A stretch of 44,786 bases of DNA from NCBI RefSeq assembly GCF_003105115.1, contig NZ_QETH01000035.1, positions 1 to 44,786 on the forward strand, written 5' to 3'. Of the stretch, positions 7,133-14,494 are shown piece after piece; position 1 is the first letter of the stretch; each line of letters opens with the position of its first letter. The stretch comes from Flavobacterium sp. HTF (lineage in GTDB: Bacteria > Bacteroidota > Bacteroidia > Flavobacteriales > Flavobacteriaceae). The translations under genes were made by a program, and so were the position numbers. The notes under the pieces were generated by a model. That model worked only from the letters and a program-made list of their open reading frames with translations. It did no database searches and was not told the origin of the DNA.

Positions 7133-7790
7133 ATCTTTTATCTTCTTTAGAATAATTTGATTCTCCATGAATATTGATTTCATTGCCTAAGAAACGAGGT
7201 TCACGATTTCGTAACACATCAAAAAAAGATTTGAAAATGGAGCCATATTCTCTGAAACAAACATAATTATATCCCAAATACTCCCCATTATTAGCAGAGA
7301 AACCAACTGATTTTACACCTAGTTTATTTCCGATATAAATCGCACGGTTCAGATGGTATTTCTGAGAAATTAAAGTGGCTCGTTTAATTTTGAAAATATG
7401 TTTCGCACGATACATGGTTGAATAAGTATCGAAACCGGCATAATCAACAAATATTTTGCTAGTGTCAACGCCATGCGTATAACAGTAATTTTTCATAACC
7501 GTTAATTCATCATATTCGTCACGTCCATTATCACCGGAAAGCAAAATTTTATTGATGCGTTTCATTTTGTATAATAAAATCCCGGCGTCAAGACGGTCTT
7601 TTAAATATTTACTGGGCTGATTTCCATTAATTCCTGCACCAAAGATAATTCCGACATCATTTTTCAGGAATTTTTTTACCGAATAATAAATGCGGGTTTT
7701 GGTTGAAGATTTTACGTAATAATTTACAGAAATAATGGCAATTAGTCCAATGATTATAAGGTAAAGGAAGATTTTTAGATATTTTTTCAA
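7131..7790 (-). CDS. SanA/YdcF-like (DUF218) membrane-anchored protein
   Basis: A 219-residue protein with one N-terminal membrane helix (about 5-25) and a periplasmic-looking domain. The SanA-type core is visible: IIFGAGINGNQPS, then KYLKDRLDAGILLYK, then KILLSGDNG, and later TLISQKYHLNRAIYIGNKLG. In Escherichia coli SanA affects the envelope barrier to vancomycin; the chemistry of the family is unsettled. The gene stands alone on its strand between the antiporter and an unknown exported protein, so context adds little. The tail (ESNYSKEDKR) is polar and probably disordered. Confidence 0.82.
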   Translation of the reverse strand: MKKYLKIFLYLIIIGLIAIISVNYYVKSSTKTRIYYSVKKFLKNDVGIIFGAGINGNQPSKYLKDRLDAGILLYKMKRINKILLSGDNGRDEYDELTVMKNYCYTHGVDTSKIFVDYAGFDTYSTMYRAKHIFKIKRATLISQKYHLNRAIYIGNKLGVKSVGFSANNGEYLGYNYVCFREYGSIFKSFFDVLRNREPRFLGNEINIHGESNYSKEDKR

Positions 7791-7896
7791 ATCGAAATTT
7801 ATTAAGTTAAAATTGAAAAGCCGTGAAAGATAAGTAAAATAAGTATTAGTATTTTAATCTAAATGAATAAAAAAACAGAGTTTTTTAGACAAAGTA

Positions 7897-8931
7897 TTAT
7901 TGGTAATAAGTTATTTTTCTATGTGTTTCACTAATCTTATTTCCATTTTCGAATTGTTCCTCAATAATCCAATTCCCAAATTTATCGTAAGTTAGTTTTC
8001 GGAAGTAGCTTATTTTATTGTTATCAAATCTTTTTAACCAGTTTCCATATTTATCTAATTCATATTTATAAATGACCTTACTTTTTGCTTTCTTGAAAAA
8101 ATAAACCATTTTATAAAGAGAATAATCTTCATTGTAAAAATATGTTATCGTTTCTATCGGATTGTTTTCAAAAATTGGGAGAATTACACCGTCATTTTTG
8201 TTTACTGATTTATAAAAAATTGCCTCATTATTTGATTTTTTATTGGTAATTATTGTATCGTTATTGTACTTAAAATCTAAAATGAAATTTGGAGACTTTT
8301 TATGATTTGCTATGAAATTTTTTTCATTTTCGATTTGTTCTAAATGTTGTAGTCTACCTAAATTATCCCATTTATAAAATCGTGTATCCATACGAGAATT
8401 TACACGTATTAATTGATTTTTGTCATAGATATTGAAATAATACATATTAAGACTATCTTTAATAACAGTATTTATAGACTTAACTTTAAAGTCGTTATCC
8501 AACAAATAAGTGATTGTTTTATTGCCGTTTTCAGGATCTGAATATTCAATTATTTTTGCAAGACTATCAATTTTAATTTTCTTATCTACGGGTCTTAAGT
8601 CAAAGGTAAAACCTTTACCAAATTCAATTTTTGTATAAAGTAATTTACGCTCATTATTATATAATTCAATTTTCCTTAACCCTCCTTTTAAATCATAATA
8701 ACTTATTCTGAAATCATTGAGTGTTAATGTGTTTTTTTTATCTGCAATTTCATAAATGAATTTTTCGTATTGAATTTTATGGATTTTACCATATAGATAA
8801 TTGTCAAAATTTAAATGATTAATTTCTTCATTACTTTCAAAAGTGATATTATACTTTTTTCGGTTTTTGTTTTCTTGAGAAAATCCATATAAAGTCAATA
8901 GAAAAAAAAGTGTAGTAAAAAGTTTTAGCAT
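7897..8931 (-). CDS. Exported protein of unknown function with degenerate YD-like repeats
   Basis: A 344-residue protein with a signal peptide (MLKLFTTLFFLLTLYGFSQ) ending in the SQ cleavage site common in Flavobacteriia. The mature part is mostly short beta strands with loosely repeated units of the form Y-x-x-D-x-x-G-x-[LW]: SYYDLKGGLRKIE (78-90), YKWDNLGRLQHLE (186-198), YELDKYGNWLKRF (290-302) and LTYDKFGNWIIEE (313-325). These resemble single YD/RHS or YwqK-like repeats, but the protein is far too short for an RHS toxin. Low-complexity lysine- and asparagine-rich composition is typical for accessory exported proteins of this genus. Function unknown. Confidence 0.7.
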   Translation of the reverse strand: MLKLFTTLFFLLTLYGFSQENKNRKKYNITFESNEEINHLNFDNYLYGKIHKIQYEKFIYEIADKKNTLTLNDFRISYYDLKGGLRKIELYNNERKLLYTKIEFGKGFTFDLRPVDKKIKIDSLAKIIEYSDPENGNKTITYLLDNDFKVKSINTVIKDSLNMYYFNIYDKNQLIRVNSRMDTRFYKWDNLGRLQHLEQIENEKNFIANHKKSPNFILDFKYNNDTIITNKKSNNEAIFYKSVNKNDGVILPIFENNPIETITYFYNEDYSLYKMVYFFKKAKSKVIYKYELDKYGNWLKRFDNNKISYFRKLTYDKFGNWIIEEQFENGNKISETHRKITYYQ

Positions 8932-8982
8932 TATTCTTTTAATTTGTAACTAATTTGAGATATGATTTTTTTGTTAAAGAAT

Positions 8983-8990
8983 CAAACCTA
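8983..8990 (-). promoter_or_regulatory. -7 element (TAGGTTTG) for the exported protein at 8931
   Basis: On the minus strand TAGGTTTG fits TAnnTTTG, about 50 bases before the ATG. No clear -33 TTG was found. Confidence 0.4.
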
Positions 8991-9055
8991 ATAAATATTT
9001 ATTGTTTAAATATACTTTATAAAACTTTATATGAAAATTTTAGATTTTATCTAAT

Positions 9056-9085
9056 AAAAAACCGAAGCGTTTCTGCTTCGGTTTT
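9056..9085 (-). terminator. Terminator of the M3 peptidase gene
   Basis: AAAACCGAAGC (9058-9068) pairs with GCTTCGGTTTT (9075-9085) around GTTTCT. On the minus strand the stem is followed by a T run reaching about 9056. A-T pairing with the heptamer array at 9086-9094 can extend the stem. Confidence 0.85.
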
Positions 9086-9086
9086 A

Positions 9087-9114
9087 ATCTAAAATCTTAT
9101 ATCTGAAATCTAAA
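9087..9114. repeat. Heptamer array: ATCTAAA, ATCTTAT, ATCTGAA, ATCTAAA
   Basis: Four contiguous 7-base words sharing the core ATCT lie directly after the peptidase stop codon. An inverted copy, TTTAGAT, lies at 9039-9045 on the far side of the terminator. See the heptamer-phase finding. Confidence 0.65.
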
Positions 9115-9115
9115 T

Positions 9116-11143
9116 TTATAGTAATCCCGCTCTTTTCAATAAAGCTTCCGGTTTTGGTTCCTGTCCTCTGAAACGTTTGTACAAAGTCATCGGATGTTCT
9201 GTTCCTCCTTTTGAAAGTACGTTGTCTTTGAATTTCTTTGCTACTTCTTCGTTAAAAATTCCTTTTTCCTGGAAAAATTCAAAAGCATCCGCATCCAGAA
9301 CTTCAGCCCATTTGTAACTGTAATAACCAGAAGAATAACCGCCTTGGAAAATGTGTGAAAACGCCGTACTCATGGCATTTTCTTTTACATCCGGATACAA
9401 TTGAGTATTAGCAAATTGCTCTGTTTCGAAAGTTTTCAGATTTGTAATGTTCGTTGGATCTTGTCCGTGCCATGCCATATCTAACAATCCAAAACTTAGC
9501 TGGCGTAACGTAGCCAAACCTTCCTGAAAACTGGCACTTTCTTTAATTTTCTGAACATATTCTATCGGAATAATTTCTCCCGTTTCATAATGATTTGCAA
9601 ACAAAGCCAAAGCCTCCGGTTCGTAACACCAGTTTTCCATAATCTGACTTGGTAATTCTACAAAATCCCAGAAAACAGAAGTTCCGGATAAACTCGGATA
9701 TGTGGTGTTCGCTAACATTCCGTGTAAACCGTGACCAAATTCATGGAATAAAGTAGTCACTTCATTAAAAGTCAATAATGAAGGTTTTGTTTCAGTTGGT
9801 TTTGTAAAATTACAAACGTTTGAAATATGTGGTCTTTCGTTTACGCCGTCTTTTACATATTGTGATTTGAATGAAGTCATCCATGCACCGTTTCTTTTTC
9901 CTTTTCTTGGAAAGAAATCAGCGTAAAAAATAGAAACTAAATTGTTTTCAGCATCTCTCACTTCATAAGTAGTAACTTCTTCATGGTATTTATCAATGTC
10001 AAAAACTTCCGTAAAAGTTAATCCGTATAGTTTTTTTGCAACAGTAAATGCTCCGTCTAAAACTTTTTCCAGCTGAAAATAAGGCTTTAGTTTTTCATCG
10101 TCTAAATTAAAAAGCTGCTGTTTTAATTTCTCTGAATAATAAGCACCGTCCCATTTCTCAAGTTGTTCTATTCCGTCTAATTTTTTAGCGAAAGCGGTTA
10201 ATTCTGCAAATTCTTTTTGTGCTGCAGGTTTCGCTTTTGCCAGTAAATCATTTAAAAAAGTAAAAACTTTATCCGGGCTTTCGGCCATTCTTTCTTCCAG
10301 AACAAAATGAGCGTGTGTTTTATAACCTAATAAATTGGCTCTTTCGAAACGTAATTTGGCTATTTTGAGTACATTTTCCTGATTGTCAAATTCGTTATTC
10401 TGAAAAGCTTTTGCGCCAAAAGCAATTGCCATTTTTTTGCGTAATTCACGATTATCCGCATAAGTCAAAAACGGAATATAACTTGGATGGTCCAAAGTAA
10501 AAATCCAGCCTTCTTTTTCCTGACTTTTGGCCAATAACCTTGCAGCTTCAATAGTTCCTTCAGGTAAACCTGCCAAATCGCTCTCGTTTGTTAAATGTAA
10601 TTCGAAAGCATTTGTTTCTGCCAGAACATTTTCTCCAAATTGTAAACTCAGTTTTGATAATTCTTTGTCAATTTCGCGTAGACGGTCTTTTTTGTCTTCA
10701 GCAAGATTGGCTCCGTTTCTGGAGAAACTTTTGTATTTTTTGTCTAAAAGCGTAGTTTGTTCCGGATTCAGGTTCAGACTTTCTTTTTGATTGTAAACCG
10801 CTTTTATTTTAGAAAATAATTCAGCGTTAAGCGTAATGTCATTTCCGAATTCTGCCAATAAAGGCGAAACTTCCTGAGCGATTTTTTGCATTTCGTCATT
10901 GGTTTCAGCCGAATTTAAATTGAAGAAAATACTTGAAAGACGGTCCAGAATATCACCAGCATATTCCATTGCCAGAATAGTGTTCTCAAAAGTCGGTGTT
11001 TCCGGATTATTTACGATTGTATCAATTTCTGCTTTTGCCAAAGCAATCCCTTCCTGAAAAGCAGGAAAATAATCTTCGATTTTAATTTGCGAAAAAGGCG
11101 CTGTATTATGTTTGGTAGTAAATTTTGAAAGTAAAACACTCAT
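9116..11143 (-). CDS. M3 family metallopeptidase, peptidyl-dipeptidase Dcp / oligopeptidase A type
   Basis: A 675-residue zinc peptidase without a signal peptide, so cytoplasmic. The zinc site is HEFGH at 467-471 with the third ligand E496 in FVELPSQ. The flanking TLFHEFGHGLHGML and the stretch YPSLSGTSVFWDFVELPSQ match the M3A subfamily (Dcp, PrlC). Length agrees with Escherichia coli Dcp and PrlC, both close to 680 residues. It should trim dipeptides or short peptides released by proteases. SLSGTS before the third ligand favours a Dcp-like enzyme over PrlC, but I would not fix the specificity. Single-gene unit with its own promoter and terminator. Confidence 0.92.
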   Translation of the reverse strand: MSVLLSKFTTKHNTAPFSQIKIEDYFPAFQEGIALAKAEIDTIVNNPETPTFENTILAMEYAGDILDRLSSIFFNLNSAETNDEMQKIAQEVSPLLAEFGNDITLNAELFSKIKAVYNQKESLNLNPEQTTLLDKKYKSFSRNGANLAEDKKDRLREIDKELSKLSLQFGENVLAETNAFELHLTNESDLAGLPEGTIEAARLLAKSQEKEGWIFTLDHPSYIPFLTYADNRELRKKMAIAFGAKAFQNNEFDNQENVLKIAKLRFERANLLGYKTHAHFVLEERMAESPDKVFTFLNDLLAKAKPAAQKEFAELTAFAKKLDGIEQLEKWDGAYYSEKLKQQLFNLDDEKLKPYFQLEKVLDGAFTVAKKLYGLTFTEVFDIDKYHEEVTTYEVRDAENNLVSIFYADFFPRKGKRNGAWMTSFKSQYVKDGVNERPHISNVCNFTKPTETKPSLLTFNEVTTLFHEFGHGLHGMLANTTYPSLSGTSVFWDFVELPSQIMENWCYEPEALALFANHYETGEIIPIEYVQKIKESASFQEGLATLRQLSFGLLDMAWHGQDPTNITNLKTFETEQFANTQLYPDVKENAMSTAFSHIFQGGYSSGYYSYKWAEVLDADAFEFFQEKGIFNEEVAKKFKDNVLSKGGTEHPMTLYKRFRGQEPKPEALLKRAGLL

Positions 11144-11189
11144 TATAATATAATTATTTTATTTATTGAAGTCGAAATTTTTTGAATTC

Positions 11190-11216
11190 CAAAGATAGCA
11201 ATTTATAAAAAATCAA
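11190..11216 (-). promoter_or_regulatory. Probable promoter of the M3 peptidase gene
   Basis: On the minus strand TATCTTTG (11197-11190) is a perfect -7 element, with a TTG 16 bases upstream (11216-11214). The spacer is slightly shorter than usual. Confidence 0.5.
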
Positions 11217-11366
11217 GCCACCTAAACAAGATGGATTCTCGACAAAAAATCTGAGACGAAATGTGTTATAGATATGTTATTTTTTTCGTTTAGCGGTTTT
11301 AAAAGCGTAAATTGAGAAAATGCGATTAGAATTATAAAATGCTAATCATAATTTAAAAAGAAAATA

Positions 11367-12035
11367 ATGAATAATCAAGTTGTAATAAAGAATATTGATA
11401 CAGTGAATGAAGTAGAAGGATATTGGTCTGATGAAGATTTTATTCAGTTATTAGAAAAATTCAACTATCCGGACGGAGCAACCGCAGAAAAGAGTAGTTT
11501 GCCCGAACTATTAGAAATGGCTATTTCTGATTATGAGCCTAATGAAGCAGCAGAAATCGTATTGAAATACAAATTGGGAGATCAATTAGGCGATGGACAA
11601 ATTGAGCAAATAGCAAACAATATGTTAATTGATAAGGTTTGTGAAGAATATCCCGTAATTGGAATGCAGGGAACGCTGTTTCATGTGAATCAATTGCTTT
11701 TTAAAGCCTACAATGGTAAATTTCCAAATGCAAAAGCATCTGTTGTGCATTTTTCGATAACACCAACTGATAGTGAAGTACAAAAGTTAACAGCCGAAAA
11801 CGTGCTGAAATTACTGAATAACGGATTGTCTGACAGAAATCTTATTAAGAGATTGTTTGAGAATCAAATGTCTCAAAATATTCCATTTCCAGAAGCGGAA
11901 GGTATTGTTTGGGAATTGACAACAGCAGATGATATCAATTATAATCTGGTTACTTCGGAAAATTGGATAAATAAGGAAGATATAACGGAATATGAATTTG
12001 AATCTGTTTTGGAAGAAATTGAAAATGAAGCTTAA
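11367..12035 (+). CDS. Acidic cytoplasmic protein of unknown function
   Basis: A 222-residue protein with no signal peptide and no membrane helix. It is strongly acidic, with D/E-rich ends (TVNEVEGYWSDEDFIQLLEK near the start; EFESVLEEIENEA at the end). It is predicted mostly helical in the first half (residues 20-105) with a mixed second half. I do not recognise a family. It stands alone between the divergent M3 peptidase gene and the convergent purE, with a shared bidirectional terminator after it. No clear TAnnTTTG element was seen in its 223-base upstream region. Confidence 0.7.
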   Translation: MNNQVVIKNIDTVNEVEGYWSDEDFIQLLEKFNYPDGATAEKSSLPELLEMAISDYEPNEAAEIVLKYKLGDQLGDGQIEQIANNMLIDKVCEEYPVIGMQGTLFHVNQLLFKAYNGKFPNAKASVVHFSITPTDSEVQKLTAENVLKLLNNGLSDRNLIKRLFENQMSQNIPFPEAEGIVWELTTADDINYNLVTSENWINKEDITEYEFESVLEEIENEA

Positions 12036-12061
12036 TTTCTGGCAATAAAATAGTATAAAAT

Positions 12062-12094
12062 AAAAAAGGCTTCGCGTAATGTGAAGCCTTTTTA
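12062..12094. terminator. Bidirectional terminator between the acidic protein gene and purE
   Basis: AAAAAGGCTTC (12063-12073) pairs with GAAGCCTTTTT (12083-12093), with A and T runs on both flanks. Confidence 0.87.
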
Positions 12095-12107
12095 TTTATG
12101 TGTGTTT

Positions 12108-12593
12108 TTATTTCTTCAAACCTTCAGCCGCTTTATTAACCGCTGCTTTTAATTCTTCTTTATAAGAAATAATTGTATCTAAAACTTTTTTATCGTGGCT
12201 TCCGATGATTTGCGCTGCTAAAATACCGGCGTTTTTTGCTCCGTTTAGGGCAACTGTTGCAACAGGAACGCCACCCGGCATCTGAAGGATTGATAAAACA
12301 GAATCCCAGCCATCAATAGAATTGCTTGATTTTACCGGAACTCCAATTACAGGAAGAGGAGACATTGAAGCCACCATTCCTGGTAAATGTGCCGCACCGC
12401 CAGCTCCGGCAATAATTACCGAAATGCCGCGATTGTGTGCATTTTTGCTGAAATCGAATAATTTTTCCGGCGTTCTGTGTGCCGAAACGATATCTACTTC
12501 AACTTCTACATTAAATTGTTTTAATATGTCGATTGCATCCTGCATCACTGGCATGTCTGAGATGCTTCCCATTATTATGGCTACTTTGCTCAT
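12108..12593 (-). CDS. purE: N5-carboxyaminoimidazole ribonucleotide mutase
   Basis: A 161-residue class I PurE that moves the carboxyl group of N5-CAIR to C4 in purine synthesis. Hallmarks are IIMGSISDMPVMQDA near the start, VSAHRTPEKLF (37-46) holding the active-site histidine H39, and the glycine-rich IIAGAGGAAHLPGMVA. Length is normal for the family. It follows purK in the same direction after a 70-base spacer made of the heptamer array, so the two form an operon led by the purK promoter, and the two products act in consecutive steps. Confidence 0.96.
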   Translation of the reverse strand: MSKVAIIMGSISDMPVMQDAIDILKQFNVEVEVDIVSAHRTPEKLFDFSKNAHNRGISVIIAGAGGAAHLPGMVASMSPLPVIGVPVKSSNSIDGWDSVLSILQMPGGVPVATVALNGAKNAGILAAQIIGSHDKKVLDTIISYKEELKAAVNKAAEGLKK

Positions 12594-12615
12594 GGTTTTA
12601 TTTTTGTTGTGTTTT

Positions 12616-12678
12616 GTTTCAGGTTTAAAGTTTCAGGTTTTTGGAAACTGTAATAAACTACGACTAATCACTAATTAC
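12616..12678. repeat. Heptamer array in the purK-purE spacer, running into purK
   Basis: Nine words stay in 7-base phase: GTTTCAG, GTTTAAA, GTTTCAG, GTTTTTG, GAAACTG, TAATAAA, CTACGAC, TAATCAC, TAATTAC. The first four share GTTT and the last three end in AC. The last words supply the purK stop codon and its final four codons (V, I, S, D). Confidence 0.7.
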
Positions 12679-13818
12679 TCTAATAGTATTCTTAACATCC
12701 TCTGCAATTCGTCTTGCTTCCTGCATATCTTCATTTACAATGGTTACGTGACCCATTTTTCTGAAAGGACGGGTTTGTTTTTTACCGTAAATATGAGGAG
12801 TAACACCATTCCAGCCTAAGATGGTTTCGATGTTTTCGTAAACTACGTCACCGGAAAAACCTTCTGCACCAACTAAATTTACCATAACTCCGGCAACTTT
12901 ACTGTCTGTATTTCCTAACGGAAGATCTAAGATAGCGCGTAAATGATTTTCGAATTGTGAAGTATAACTGGCTTCTATAGAATAATGTCCTGAATTGTGC
13001 GGGCGGGGTGCCACTTCATTTACCAAAATTTCATCTTCATTGGTCTGAAACATTTCGACTGCCAAAAGTCCAACATGATTGAATTTTTCAGAAACATTCA
13101 AAGCAATTGCTCTGGCTTTTTCTGCTACTTTTTCATCTATCCTTGCCGGGCAGATTACATATTCAACCTGATTGGCTTCCGGGTGAAACTCCATTTCAAC
13201 GACCGGATATGTTTTAATTTCTCCGGATGGATTTCTTACCACAATAACCGCCAATTCATTTTTGAACGGAACCATTGTTTCTGCAATACATTCCACATTT
13301 GGAAGATCATCCAGATCAGAAATCTGACGAATTACTTTTACACCGTTTCCGTCATAACCAAATTCGGTACACTTCCATACAAACGGAATCGTGATTTCAT
13401 TATCCCCAACAGATTTTGACAAATGCTCGTGATTATCAAATCGCAAGTAAGCAGCTGTCGGAATATTACTTTCGGTATAAAAATCTTTTTGAGTTCCTTT
13501 ATTCTGAATTCCTCTTAAGGTTTTTGGAGACGGATATACTTTTAAGCCTTCATTTTCTAATTGTGTTAAAGCTTCAAGATTAACCAATTCAATTTCGAAA
13601 GTTAAAACATCGACTTGTTTTCCGAAGTTGTAAACCGTTTCGTAATCCATCAAATCACCTTTGAAGAATTTATTGCAGGCAATTTTACTGGGTGCTTCGT
13701 CACTCGGATCTAAAACATACGTTTGTATATCAAATTTTCGGGTGTCAGACAATAACATTTTGCCTAATTGTCCGCCGCCCAGAATTCCTAATTTAAAATC
13801 AGAAGAAAAATAATTCAT
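12664..13818 (-). CDS. purK: 5-(carboxyamino)imidazole ribonucleotide synthase
   Basis: A 384-residue ATP-grasp enzyme that carboxylates AIR with bicarbonate and ATP, feeding PurE. The N-terminal GILGGGQLGKML (11-22) is the PurK signature. The ATP-grasp core includes the FVWKCTEFGYDGNGVKVI stretch, and the metal-binding loop NEVAPRPHNSGHYSIEA is intact. Length is normal. It is first in a purK-purE operon with a clear promoter. The last residues VISD and the stop lie within a heptamer array, so the native C-terminus may have been altered by the element. Confidence 0.96.
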   Translation of the reverse strand: MNYFSSDFKLGILGGGQLGKMLLSDTRKFDIQTYVLDPSDEAPSKIACNKFFKGDLMDYETVYNFGKQVDVLTFEIELVNLEALTQLENEGLKVYPSPKTLRGIQNKGTQKDFYTESNIPTAAYLRFDNHEHLSKSVGDNEITIPFVWKCTEFGYDGNGVKVIRQISDLDDLPNVECIAETMVPFKNELAVIVVRNPSGEIKTYPVVEMEFHPEANQVEYVICPARIDEKVAEKARAIALNVSEKFNHVGLLAVEMFQTNEDEILVNEVAPRPHNSGHYSIEASYTSQFENHLRAILDLPLGNTDSKVAGVMVNLVGAEGFSGDVVYENIETILGWNGVTPHIYGKKQTRPFRKMGHVTIVNEDMQEARRIAEDVKNTIRVISD

Positions 13819-13835
13819 TTTGTGTTGTGTTTTTG

Positions 13836-13866
13836 CAAAGATACCTTTTAATCTTTTTTAGCCAAA
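13836..13866 (-). promoter_or_regulatory. Promoter of purK-purE
   Basis: On the minus strand TTTG (13866-13863), 19 bases, then TATCTTTG (13843-13836) is an essentially perfect Bacteroidetes promoter. The 5' leader is only about 14 bases, leaving no room for a purine riboswitch. Confidence 0.8.
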
Positions 13867-13912
13867 ATTTAGTTTTTTGTCAGAGATAAAAAGGATTCGT
13901 GGCAAACAAAAA

Positions 13913-14464
13913 TTATTTTATTTTTTTCAAAACTTCTTTGGCTACGGCTTTGTAAGCAGCCGAATGATCTCCGTAATCTTTGTCGATAATCACTTTAAGT
14001 TCAGGATGAATCCAGTCATAATGGTTTCCTAAAATATATAAAGTTCTTATAGAATAGGCTTTTGTAGCTACTTTGACATCATTTATCAGCCAGTCAAAAG
14101 AAGTTTCGATACAGTTTTGTAAATTTTCTTCTGTTAAGGAAACACTGTTTTCATCTTTTTTATAATGTGACTTTATTAAAAGCTGAACCACTTTTGCAAT
14201 GGGACGGATGGCGCTTTCGTCTTTTAGGATTTTAAGATTTGAACAGAAAAAATCAAGGTGTGGCTGAAGCCAGTTTAATTCTTCGTAGCAGACAAATTCC
14301 AGAATCCAGCAAGCCTTATGATTGTTTTTGTTTAAAGGCAAAAAACAAACCGAAACCAATTCATCAAACAGAGATCTGTTTTCTAAAATTTCCTGCGCGA
14401 CTTTAAGGCGATTTTCTCTATACGCATTTACATAGTCTAGTTTTGAATGAAGTTCAGAACACAT
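13913..14464 (-). CDS. Helical repeat protein (HEAT-like), often mislabelled adenylosuccinate lyase
   Basis: A 183-residue all-helical protein. An upstream ATG at 14494 directly abuts the preceding stop. I prefer the ATG at 14464 because recalled relatives begin at the equivalent of MCSELHSKLDYVNAYRENR. Helix pairs such as KACWILEFVCYEELNWLQPH and VATKAYSIRTLYILGN suggest HEAT/ARM-like packing. From memory, Flavobacteriaceae homologues are often annotated adenylosuccinate lyase, but the lyase signature and length (over 400 residues) are absent. It lies 30 bases after the TonB receptor gene on the same strand. Function unknown. Confidence 0.65.
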   Translation of the reverse strand: MCSELHSKLDYVNAYRENRLKVAQEILENRSLFDELVSVCFLPLNKNNHKACWILEFVCYEELNWLQPHLDFFCSNLKILKDESAIRPIAKVVQLLIKSHYKKDENSVSLTEENLQNCIETSFDWLINDVKVATKAYSIRTLYILGNHYDWIHPELKVIIDKDYGDHSAAYKAVAKEVLKKIK

Positions 14465-14494
14465 TCTTTTTGGTTTTGATTTTGTATACAGCAT

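Noticed and set aside
13819..13912. Purine riboswitch before purK
   Set aside because: The promoter leaves a leader of only about 14 bases, too short for any known purine or PRPP aptamer.
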